Assembly (NCBI RefSeq): GCF_964340395.1
Contig: NC_135552.1
Location: 1,495,001-1,559,000 of the forward strand
Reading direction: 5' to 3'
DNA: 64,000 nt
Origin: Glandiceps talaboti
Taxonomy: Eukaryota > Hemichordata > Enteropneusta > Spengelidae
This document shows, piece after piece, positions 35,785-45,278 of this stretch (its first letter is position 1; the number at the start of each line of letters is the position of its first letter). The notes beneath the pieces were generated by a model that did no database searches, was not told the DNA's origin, and worked only from the letters and a program-made list of their open reading frames with translations. A program made the translations under genes and the position numbers.

Positions 35785-36800
35785 TTGCAAACAGCGCCAA
35801 TGGCGTTGTGGCACAACTGTACATTTAAAAAAATGTTCATCCACATGCTTATCGATGCTAGGTATACGTGTTCATTTGCTGAATGACTATCCAGTTGCCT
35901 ATCCAACCATGTTGCTATCTTTGCGATCATTTGGCTGTTGCTATGGGCGTGGTCATGTTACTAGATATATTTGCATACATTTTTGAAGGTTTTTGTTCAC
36001 TTGTGTATGAATTCATGATATTATCTTTGCAATATATGTGATCATTTGCCTGTTGCTATGGGCGTGGTATTGTTGCTAGGCACATTTGCATACATTTTTG
36101 GAATGTTTATTCATGTCTTTCAATTCCTGTTATCTTTGCAATTTACGTGCTTATTTGGCTGTTGCTATGGGCGTGGTCTTGTTGCTAGGCAAATTTACAT
36201 ACATTTAAAAAATGTTTATTCAATTTTCTATTAATATCTGTTATCTTTCTGAAATACACGGCCGTTTGGCTGTTGCTATGGGCGTGGTCATGGTTGCTAG
36301 GGATATCTGCACACATTTCTAGAATGTTTACTTACTTGCCTACCAGATGATGTTCTTATTTAACCAAAATATACTGCCATTTGGTTGTTGCTAAGGGTGT
36401 GGTCATGGTTGCTGGGGCCAATTTTGTCGAAATGTTTTGAAGAAAATCTGCATTATAACACTATAAGAAACACCTCAACAAGTTTCAGTCTCAAGTACTT
36501 TGTCAGATATAAGTTTTTGACCAAAAACAAACATTTTTACACCTAATTTGCATATCACTCACGACATAATTGTATCCTTAATATTTCTTCATCTATACAT
36601 CCCTAGATGCATTCCCATTAAATTTCAGCCCAATCTGCCCAGTAGTTTTTGAGTTTAAGCTTTTTGACCAAAAATCACATTCTTTGACCCAAATCACACA
36701 CCGGTGATAAGATCATTTTGATTTTGACAATTTCCCAAATAGACACCCAAGGTAATACACCCACCAAATAACGGTCCAGCGTTTTTTGACTAGTATGTTG

Positions 36801-36843
<43 letters not shown>

Positions 36844-36903
36844 TGACAGACAGACACATTTTGCCATGCACTACTGAATGTTATCAGTTCAGTTGTGCTA
36901 AAA
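35785..36903 (+). mobile_element. TAGCACAACTG-family element with GTTGCTATGGGCGTGG repeats
   Basis: The start GGCACAACTGTAC and the end CAGTTGTGCTAAAA form an inverted pair. After a unique 130-bp head come five direct copies, about 110 bp apart, of TTTGGCTGTTGCTATGGGCG with TGGTC. A segment with AATTTGCATATCACT follows, then CATCCCTAGATGCATTCCC, then (CA)n at 36804-36840 and GACAGACAGA. The 3' end has an ACTACTGAATG/CAGTTCAG hairpin. Related parts lie at 47345-47890, 50165-50265, 62640-62925 and 63030-63480. No coding frame. Confidence 0.75.
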
Positions 36904-37294
36904 AGGGCACATTTTAGCAGGCTTATAGCACTGTCACATTGCCATAACCCTTTGGAGGGTATGTATGTGGACTTGTGCCAAGTGATTATATAACATACTT
37001 CATATTTTTACACTGAAGATTACAAACTGATCAGATGTAAGTTGAAAATTTAGAAAAGAATTTCACCCACACCCTAACTTCCCTACCAAATATGAAGCGC
37101 GCACACACACACACACAAACATTTGCCATGCCCCTAGCACTTATTTCAGTGTGTGGAAAAAATTAGAATAGAGTGTGGTATGTGTAGTTTGAATTGTAAC
37201 TTGATATATTAAATAAATTAAATTATTTCCCTTACAGAGTCACTTAAATAGAAGGAGAAAGTCTAAAGTTTTATCATTAACATAGAATCAACCT
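36904..37294 (-). other. Presumed 3' UTR or flank of the CYP20A1 gene
   Basis: The sequence downstream of the P450 stop on the minus strand. I found no AATAAA on that strand close to the stop, so the 3' end is not defined. Confidence 0.4.
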
Positions 37295-37547
37295 CTATTC
37301 TCTCCTGGTTACAGTCACCCATATTTCTTCACTTGGCAAAGTCACAAATCCAAACTTTCTCTGTATATTTTGACCTTCAACCAAATGAAATTTAAACTTT
37401 CTAAGAAGTGTTGCTAAGAAAACACTCCCCTCTGCATAAGTCATGCGATATCCAGGACACATTCTTTCTCCAGCAAATCCAAAGGGTGAAAAGGCTAACT
37501 TGTGACGCTTGGCAGTCTCTTCTGGCAGAAAGCGATCAGGATCATAT
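37295..37547 (-). CDS. CYP20A1: CYP20A1-like cytochrome P450, last exon (haem-binding loop and stop)
   Basis: Acceptor TTATTTTTAG. The first base completes an Arg codon whose AG ends the exon at 40326. The translation is Y-D-P-D-R-F-L-P, then F-S-P-F-G-F-A-G-E-R-M-C-P-G, then Y-R-M-T-Y-A-E-G, and ends E-E-I-W-V-T-V-T-R-R-E with TAG. This is the P450 Cys-ligand loop (F-x-x-G-x-x-x-C-x-G) and C-terminus. The V-E-G-Q-N-I and E-E-I-W-V-T-V signatures match vertebrate CYP20A1. CYP20A1 is an orphan membrane-bound haem monooxygenase. Unlike the human loop as I remember it (C-P-E), this one keeps the Gly after Cys-Pro. The exon has 83 codons and the frame is intact. Confidence 0.92.
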
Positions 37548-37649
37548 CTAAAAATAAGCAATTAATTTTAGTACTTTATCATTTTACAAGTCTATTTCAG
37601 AATAAGTCAATTATATACAATAAGCTTTAAAGAAACACAAGCTGAATTT

Positions 37650-38855
37650 ATTGGGTGTAAATCTTACTGCAATGTGGCACACTTACAAATGGTGTAAATG
37701 TTACCACAATGTGGCACACTTACAAATGGTGTAAACGTTACCACAATGTGGCACACTTACAAATGGTGTAAACGTTACCACAATGTGGCACACTTACAAA
37801 TGGTGTAAACGTTACCACAATGTGGCACACTTACAAATGGTATAATTGTTACCACAATGTGGCACACTTACAAATGGTGTAAATGTTACCACAATGTGGC
37901 ACACTTACAAATGGTGTAATTGTTACCACAATGTGGCACACTTACAAATGGTATAATTGTTACCACAATGTGGCACACTTACAAATGGTATAATTGTTAC
38001 CACAATGTGGCACACTTACAAATGGTGTAAATGTTACCGCAATGTGGCACACTTACAAATGGTGTAAATGTTACCACAGTGTGGCACACTTACAAATGGT
38101 ATAATTGTTACCACAATGTGGCACACTTACAAATGGTGTAAATGTTACCACAATGTGGCACACTTACAAATGGTGTAATTGTTACCACAATGTGGCACAC
38201 TTACAAATGGTATAATTGTTACCACAATGTGGCACACTTACAAATGGTATAATTGTTACCACAATGTGGCACACTTACAAATGGTGTAAATGTTACCGCA
38301 ATGTGGCACACTTACAAATGGTGTAAATGTTACCACAGTGTGGCACACTTACAAATGGTATAATTGTTACCACAATGTGGCACACTTACAAATGGTGTAA
38401 ATGTTACCACAATGTGGCACACTTACAAATGGTGTAAATGTTACCACAATGTGGCACACTTACAAATGGTGTAAATGTTACCACAATGTGGCACACTTAC
38501 AAATGGTGTAATTGTTACCACAATGTGGCACACTTACAAATGGTATAATTGTTACCACAATGTGGCACACTTACAAATGGTATAATTGTTACAACAATGT
38601 GGCACACTTACAAATGGTGTAAACGTTACCACAATGTGGCACACTTACAAATGGTGTAAATGTTACAACAATGTGGCACACTTACAAATGGTGTAAATGT
38701 TACCACAATGTGGCACACTTACAAATGGTGTAATTGTTACAACAATGTGGCACACTTACAAATGGTGTAAATGTTACCACAATGTGGCACACTTACAAAT
38801 GGTGTAATTGTTACCACAATGTGGCACACTTACAAATGGTGTAAACGTTACCACA
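37650..38855. repeat. 37-bp minisatellite in the last CYP20A1 intron (about 32 copies)
   Basis: The unit is CCACAATGTGGCACACTTAC followed by AAATGGTGTAAATGTTA, with variants GTATAATTG, GTGTAAACG and ACAACAATG. On the gene's sense strand (minus), each copy contains TTTGTAAGTGTG, a good match to the 5' splice-site consensus. It starts about 100 bp upstream of the last exon's acceptor. Variant order is partly repeated in blocks, which suggests local block duplication. Confidence 0.95.
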
Positions 38856-39287
38856 ACGCAGCATGGTATACTCATAATATTCTAGTTACTGAAGTATAAT
38901 TAATCACTTGTAATTGATGTAAGTCATACTTTGATATTAAGCTTATAAACTCATAAATGATTTGATGTAAATTTATTATACATACAACAATTTTTGAGGA
39001 AATCCTTCTTTGTATACTTTGTAATACCTACCATTCTATCTAAATGCCTACCAACCAATTCTATATACATGTATGCTGTCATTTCCAAGGGTGCTCCCAT
39101 ACCTACTCAAATTATGGATTGAGGTTAGAGCAATGTATAATGTGGTTTTATTTGTGGAAGACCCTCCCCTGCCTATGCTTTTATGTTTACCACAGTCTTT
39201 TTGTAAAGTATTTTAAACTATATTCTTGAGTTATACTAGTGTTTTTGTTGTACCCTTTTTTGCTGCCGTTGTCCCCATACATCATTA
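38856..39287. other. Unassigned CYP20A1 intron sequence
   Basis: No gene or repeat recognised. Confidence 0.5.
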
Positions 39288-39920
39288 CCTCCGTAAGGGT
39301 ACGGGAGGTATTAAAAGGGTGATGTCTGTCTGTGGTCTTCAATTTCTTAAAAACGGCTGGCTGAATTATACTGAAATTTGGTACATATAATGTTTGGGGT
39401 GATGGCTAGACCTGATTAGTTTTTGAGCGAGATCTGTTCATGTTAATAAGGGAAATTTGCATATCAATGAAATCAACTAATTAAGCAATATCTTAAGACT
39501 GCATTCTTCAATTTCAATATAATTTAGTACATATGTTAACCATTACAAAAAGCATATGTCCTATCAAGTTTGTTGATGTACCTTACAGTGTTAATGAATA
39601 ATTTGCATAATTAATGACTTTAAGTAACTAAACTGTATCTTAAAAATGCAAGCTTTAAATTTCATATGATATGGTACATATATCAACTACAATAATACGC
39701 ACCTGTCCTATGAAGTTGTTAATACAACTTTTACCTTTTAATGAGTAATTTGAATAACGAACGATATTCAGTAATTAAGCAGTATCATGCACTCTTCAAA
39801 TTCCGTATAATTTGGCATTCACATTAACCTAAGAAAGCACACTTGTTAAAAAAAAAAAGCCTAGTTTTTTGTTTTGTTTTAATGAGCAATTTGCATAATT
39901 AGTGATTCCCTTATGGGAGG
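39288..39920 (-). mobile_element. CCTCCCGTAAGGG-family element, reversed
   Basis: CCTCCGTAAGGGTACGGGAGG at the left and CCCTTATGGGAGG at 39908-39920 at the right, with the interior motifs of the family in reverse (GAAATCAACTAATTAAGCAA, TTGCATAATTAATGA). Confidence 0.8.
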
Positions 39921-40325
39921 CATTCAGTTTAAATCTGGTTTTATTATTATTTTAATGTTATAGTAATATACTGTGATTTTTCTTTTGCTATTATCTGCGA
40001 TTGTAATGTTGTCTCAATTCAGCAGTTGGCTGCTATGTACAATATTAATAATTCATAAATAAATAAATATAAATGATAATAATATATACTTTGTAGTACC
40101 TACCTATTACATCATTTAGAAATACTTCGAATTTATTAATGTCCTATGATCAGCTTAGTCATCCTAAAATGTCAACATGCATATCAGATTTTTCTTTTTT
40201 GAATTCAGGTATTGGGAAAGCCTCAAATTTATTGCCAGAGTGAAAACCTTAAGAGAATTTTTAAAACAACACCACATGAATTTAATAGCATCAATACAAT
40301 GAAAGGAGCATCCTACATGTTTTAC
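39921..40325. other. Unassigned CYP20A1 intron sequence
   Basis: AT-rich, with short TTATTATTATT and AATAAATAAATA runs. No gene seen. Confidence 0.5.
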
Positions 40326-40390
40326 CTGTCAGGGTATGGCCAGATGTTTGGATCCTGTAAAACTACACCAAGAGCATGGACTACGCCAGT
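40326..40390 (-). CDS. CYP20A1: CYP20A1-like P450, penultimate exon
   Basis: A 65-bp exon with acceptor TGTTTACAG and donor CAG|GTAAAA. The translation T-G-V-V-H-A-L-G-V-V-L-Q-D-P-N-I-W-P-Y-P-D is the segment between the ExxR helix and the haem loop. A-L-G-V-V-L-Q-D-P-N-x-W-P is almost identical to the vertebrate CYP20A1 segment as I know it. It enters in phase 0 and leaves with AG, completing Arg with the next exon. In other P450s the W-P-x-P-x-x-F-x-P-x-R-F block binds into the meander, and it is complete here across the junction. Confidence 0.92.
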
Positions 40391-40679
40391 CTGTAAACAA
40401 TTCAATATAGAAACAATAAAAAGACATGTAAATACAGGTAAAATAGTTTTATGTAATCATTTACTGCATATCATCATGTTCTAGTGTTAACAAATGACCT
40501 ATAAGTCAGAAAAGCTCTGCTATTTTTTTGTTTTTGTTTTGCTTTTGTAACACGTGTTTTGTTTTTAGTGAAGTAATAAAGTGGTTAGTGGTTTCATATG
40601 ATGACTCACACACACACACTATAGAACACATTTCACACAGAAATTGGTAAAATATTGTACTTTTATATTACAGTCACCA

Positions 40680-41008
40680 TTTTACAAAAATTCTATTTTT
40701 ACCCCTAATTTGCATATTAATAACCCAATCAACTTGTCTTGAACAAACTTATATCTGCTCATCCAAAGACACCTACACTAGAAATTTCAACTCAATTGGC
40801 TCAGTACATGGACATGGAAAATTTGCAAACAAAATGGCTGCCAGGCAGCCATATTGGATCATATCACAACGAAAATGGATATGCACATGCATGTCATAAA
40901 ACACTATGCTAATACCAACTTTGAATGAGATCTGTTCAAGCATATCTGAGTTATGGCTTTGGACAGGGAAAATTTGCAAACAAAATGGCTGCTAGGCGGC
41001 CATATTGG
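40680..41008 (-). mobile_element. GTCCCCGC-family fragment joined to a CCTCCC-family fragment
   Basis: From 40805 the sequence is the reverse of the GTCCCCGC element's internal repeat (about one and a half copies), ending at GGCGGCCATATTGG. It passes without a gap into the reversed CCTCCC family at 41009. The first part (40680-40800) resembles the AATTTGCATATTAATAACCC head of the TAGCACAACTG family. Confidence 0.65.
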
Positions 41009-41124
41009 GCATATACATTAACCTAAGAAAGCACACATGTCCAAACAAAAAGCCTATTACCATGGTTTGTAAGTTTCAATGAGTAATTTGCATAATTAGT
41101 GATTCCCTTATGGGAGGCATTCAG
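41009..41124 (-). mobile_element. CCTCCCGTAAGGG-family end fragment
   Basis: Shares CATTAACCTAAGAAAGCACA, then GAGTAATTTGCATAATTAGT and the terminal CCCTTATGGGAGG (41105-41117) with 39840-39920. Confidence 0.75.
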
Positions 41125-41953
41125 TTTAAATCTGGTGTTACATTTATAGTATGTATAGTGATTTCTAGCAAAAATCTTAAAGTTGTTGACACAAAGAAGT
41201 GTTCAAAATCAGTCTGATTTGACTGAAATATTCTAACACAGCTAGCTGCATTGTGGGTATCACTTTTTCAAGATGGCAGTTGCATGATGAATACTAGTCT
41301 CATGGTTTATGTGGCATCATTGGAGTTGCAGGTCACATGCCAATTAACATTTGTCTACAAATTGATCTAAGATTTCCATTTTGCTACATTGGCAACCTAT
41401 CTTGAAACCTTAGCTTGCATACTAAGGTTTCAATTAGGTTTCATTAATTTTCACTGGTCTCCAGTGATAAGCTTCCAAAATGTTGGACACCTATGGACAC
41501 CTTATTTTTGGCTGAAGCTAAAGGGAAACCCTATGGACAGTTTAATTACCTTTCCAGTTTGGTGTGTACCATAGTTTACTGTACATTTCAACCAAGGCAT
41601 GCTTACAAATTTTAGTGATTTTTTTTGTAAACACTTACTGATTTATTTTTGCTTATTAATTTACACAACATATGTGATATAGTGGTATTGTTTGTGGGGA
41701 GTTATATTGTTTGACAAAGTTCACATACATGTATACACAAGATTGTAGCTAGAGTTTACCCCCCCCCCCCCCCCCATGGAATGGTACAGCCTTTAGTTTA
41801 AGTTCACATGTACACAAAGAATATAGCTAGTTTTACCCCCTTTAGAATGGTATATCCCAGTAAGTGCACATACAGAATGTAGCTAGTTTTAACCCTTTTG
41901 AAATGGTATATGCCAGTAAGTTTATATATACATGAAGAATGTTACTACTTTAC
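41125..41953. other. Unassigned CYP20A1 intron sequence, short tandem motif before exon
   Basis: A run of about 15 C lies at 41760. The phrase GAATGTAGCTAGTTTTACCC with TTTTGGAATGGTATA recurs about four times between 41740 and 41970, and the last copy overlaps the exon's donor region. No gene otherwise. Confidence 0.55.
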
Positions 41954-42068
41954 CCCTTTTGGAATGGTATATCCTAGTACTCTCATGTCTCTGTCATAGT
42001 TGACTCTTGCAGCAAAAGGAGCAAGTATTGAACATCTCATAGCTTCATCGAGGACCTGTTTTGTATAC
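41954..42068 (-). CDS. CYP20A1: CYP20A1-like P450, exon with the ExxR motif
   Basis: A 115-bp exon with acceptor CTTTTGTTAG and donor GGG|GTAAAG. The first base completes a Val codon (GT from 50516 plus G). The translation Y-T-K-Q-V-L-D-E-A-M-R-C-S-I-L-A-P contains E-A-M-R, the K-helix ExxR pair that helps hold the haem, followed by R-V-N-Y-D-R-D-M-R-V-L-G-Y-T-I-P-K-G. Vertebrate CYP20A1 has E-T-V-R in the same place and I-P-R after the same spacing. Phase 0 at the 3' end. Confidence 0.92.
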
Positions 42069-42179
42069 CTAACAAAAGAACAATATTCATTGGTATTACA
42101 AATTGAATACAGTTTCTTTGACATGTACTAATAATCTTAATGTAATCTAACAATAATTTGTTTTTACATTAAATTGTAC

Positions 42180-43857
42180 TTCTCTTGCAATATTTTGATC
42201 ACATGAATTTATTTGGACCCTTCAACACAAACTTATTAAAAGTGACCTTGCAGATGAGAAACAGGTATCTTATCAATGGCAGTAGCCTTTACCATCCACA
42301 TGGGAGGTATCGTAAAGTGCTCAAAGGAATTAAGGTGAACAAAGCACCAGGTCCAGACAAACTAAGTGGAAATCTCTTAAAACAGTGTAAGGATAGTTTA
42401 TTTTATATAATCCATTATATATTTGAGTTATCGTTGTCAACATGCACATATCCATCATCTTGGAAGATTGGTGAGATAGTACCTGTTCCAAAGAAAGATC
42501 TACCACAGGTTATCAATGACCTTAGACCTGTAACCCTCACATCTATTCTGTCTAAATGTCTTGAACGAGTTGGTTTAGCATTATTAATGCCACATGTAAA
42601 GGATAATTTTGATCCTTTGCAATTCGCATACATACTTGGACGTTCAACTGATGACGCAATTTGTACTTTAATAAATCGTCTTACTAAGCATCTAGACGCC
42701 AAGTCATCGAATACAGCTAGAGTTCTATTTATCGATTATTCCTCAGCATTCAACACTATTCAGCCACATCTAATGCTTAATAAACTGAATGCACTCAATG
42801 TACCGGCATACTTGAAATTATGGATCTTAGATTACCTCACCGAAAGATCACAATATGTCCGCACTAAGTATGGTGTATCCGACATAATAACAGTTAATAC
42901 AGGTGCACCACAAGGCTGTGTGCTGTCACCAGTTCTTTTTGTACTTTACACAAATGATTTGGCATGGGACACTAATGGCGCAATGATTGAGAAATATGCA
43001 GATGATACAGCTGTTGTCGGATTTATATCAAATGATGATGACAGTGAGTATGTGGAGTGTATCGAGTTTGTCAACACCTGGTGTAAAGATAACTACCTTG
43101 ATCTTAATGTGCCAAAAACAAAAGAATTGATTATTGACTTCTGATGGAATAAAGCAGAAAAACAACCTGTTGAAATTAACAATATGCAAGTCGAAAGAAC
43201 ATCAGTATATAGATATCTTGGCTGTATGGTTGATGATAAATTGTCCTTTGCTCAACATGTGGACAATCAGCTCAAAAAAGCAAATAAAAGGTTGTATTTT
43301 GCAAGGTCCATGAGGAAATTAAATGTTAGCTCGAATGTCATTTCTTTGTTCTACAATTCAACTATTTATACAGTCCTCAGTTATGCGAACATTGCATTCT
43401 GTGATATGCTGCCTACCTATCTTAAACACGATCTAAACCGTCCTAGGAACATATGCAGAAAATTAGTTAATAATGAATTCTACGAACTATCTAATAACTC
43501 TACATTGTATAAACTCAAATCGTTTAAGACTGCTACAAAAATTATCAAAGATTCAACGCATCCACTACATACAGAATATGAATATCTACCAAGTGGTCAT
43601 CGCCTCAGAGTACCACGTGCACGTACAAACAGGTTTAAGTATAGCTTTGTTCCAAGATCTATTCATCTCATAAATAACATGTAACCGCTACTGTCTGTAT
43701 GTATTTATATGTATTGTAATCCTAACTTTACTTTTCATGGATTATGTATTTAAGTTAATGTAAACTGTGTGGATATGTATTTGTCTATTTTCTGTCAATG
43801 CAACGAAAATTTCATGATCGACATGACGAATAAAGTTATTATTATTATTATTATTAT
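42180..43857 (+). mobile_element. LINE reverse transcriptase, nearly intact, antisense in CYP20A1 intron
   Basis: One frame runs 42185-43684 and is broken by a single TGA at 43142. RT landmarks in order: N-K-A-P-G-P-D-K-L-S-G, V-P-V-P-K-K, L-R-P-V-T-L-T-S, F-I-D-Y-S-S-A-F-N-T-I (catalytic Asp), G-A-P-Q-G-C-V-L-S-P, K-Y-A-D-D-T-A-V (catalytic pair), Y-L-G-C-M-V. The C-terminal H-R-L-R-V-P-R-A-R-T-N-R-F-K-Y-S-F-V-P is intact. The 3' end is AATAAAG followed by (TTA)n. Endonuclease and ORF1 are missing, a 5' truncation typical of LINEs. The F-N-T-I-x-P and P-R-A-R-T-N motifs suggest a CR1/Rex1-type group, but I cannot fix the clade. Confidence 0.85.
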
Positions 43858-44518
43858 CCACTTATATAAATGTAATGCATTAGCCAGAGAAATATGGTTC
43901 TGGTGCAATGAAAGAGACACTTGGTTGTCAGCTGCACACTTGCCAGGAGCAAACATTGTTAAATGCAGATGCATGCTCCAGTGTTCATTCTAGAGCACGG
44001 GATTGCGGCATTACCCATTTTTCATTTAAAAGGCCCATAAACAATATGTCAATGTGGCCGTAGTGCCGCGTTAACTTATTGGTTGCCTTGGACCTATTTC
44101 AATGAGTTCTGTAATACCGCAAATCTAAATGTTTTGACTTGTTTTTGACATAAAGGCTGCTGACGAAACAACATCATGTGATATCAGTCACATTTGTAAA
44201 ATTGACACAATGTCTAAATTTGTTGCCGGACTACATTGTATAAACGTCATGACATACAATAAATTGATTGACACATGAATTAAAAACATCTGAGTTCTTA
44301 CAACATGCAAGTTACACGCACACACACAGACATTTATCATTGGCTCTCCCTTATGAAGCTGTCAATCATATGTGTTTTTCCATGATAGAGAGAATCTAAT
44401 TTTAGTATTACTCAACATGTGTTTAAAACTGAAAATTTCATTATCACGTCATCATTTCACCCACTTTTGAATATGGCACGACAGACTACGTAGGGCCAGT
44501 GTAGTTGAAGAAGTTGAA
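43858..44518. other. Unassigned CYP20A1 intron sequence
   Basis: No gene seen. It may include the 5' part of the hAT element below, but I found no terminal repeat. Confidence 0.4.
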
Positions 44519-45278
44519 ATGACTTCTATGAGAACCAATGATGACAATGATTGCAGTGATGGTGATAAAATTGCCCCAAGTACAACTATGAGTGAGACAT
44601 GGCTATGGCACTGGCACCGTGTCCCCTTCCTTCAAAAGATTTCAAAAACACAAAGGAGGATAAAAAATTTACAAAATCGCTGGTTAAAAGACTATAATTG
44701 ACTTTGCTATGATTCCACAGAGGACAGTGAAATGCCAGGTTTGTATGGATGGCAAAAAGGACAATACGTTTACGCACAAAGGCTGTCACAACTTTTGAAC
44801 ATGAACTTTAACTCGTCACGTGGCAAATACTGATCATCAACAGGCTTTGAGTGAAATGGTATTACACAAGAATTTCATAAAATCTGCTGAGTCAGCGAGA
44901 ACAAAAGGACTGGAAGGTATCATTGCCGGACTGAGAACAGTTTACACGTTGACCCGAGAGAAGGTTGCTACAATTACAAGCGAGTATCCCTCATTACTAA
45001 AATTGCTTGAACTACAAGGATGTGAAAATGTAAAATACATGGATGTCGGGCAAAATGCCACATATTCGTCATTTACTACTGCCAAAGGGTTCACCGATGC
45101 CATTTCTGATGTCATTATAGAAAAACGTTGTGAGTAATGTTTATAGGAGCCGATACGTAGCCATTCTTATCGACGAAAGTACAGACATTTCGGTATCAAA
45201 AAATTAAACTTTAAATGTGTATGTGCGGGCTGTGTCACCTACAGACTTCCAACCAAAACCAGTAATATTTCAATTTGT
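44519..45278 (+). pseudogene. hAT-type transposase fragment (TTF/BED zinc finger to first catalytic Asp)
   Basis: Frameshifted pieces read in order: L-Q-N-R-W-L-K-D-Y-N at 44670; V-K-C-Q-V-C-M-D-G-K-K-D-N with H-K-G-C-H-N-F at about 44728-44795 (a C-x2-C...H zinc finger); A-D/N-T-D-H-Q-Q-A-L at 44823; an open stretch to 45137 with E-Y-P-S-L-L-K-L-L-E-L-Q-G; then Y-V-A-I-L-I-D-E-S-T-D-I-S-V-S-K at about 45155-45205. D-E-S-T-D carries the first catalytic Asp of hAT transposases. The order matches KIAA1586/C17orf113-like hAT derivatives. It is cut at about 45278 by the LINE that follows; the rest of the catalytic domain is absent. Not functional. Confidence 0.7.

Noticed and set aside
37650-38855. 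CRISPR-like array
   Set aside because: The repeats are contiguous with no unique spacers, and the setting is an animal intron.
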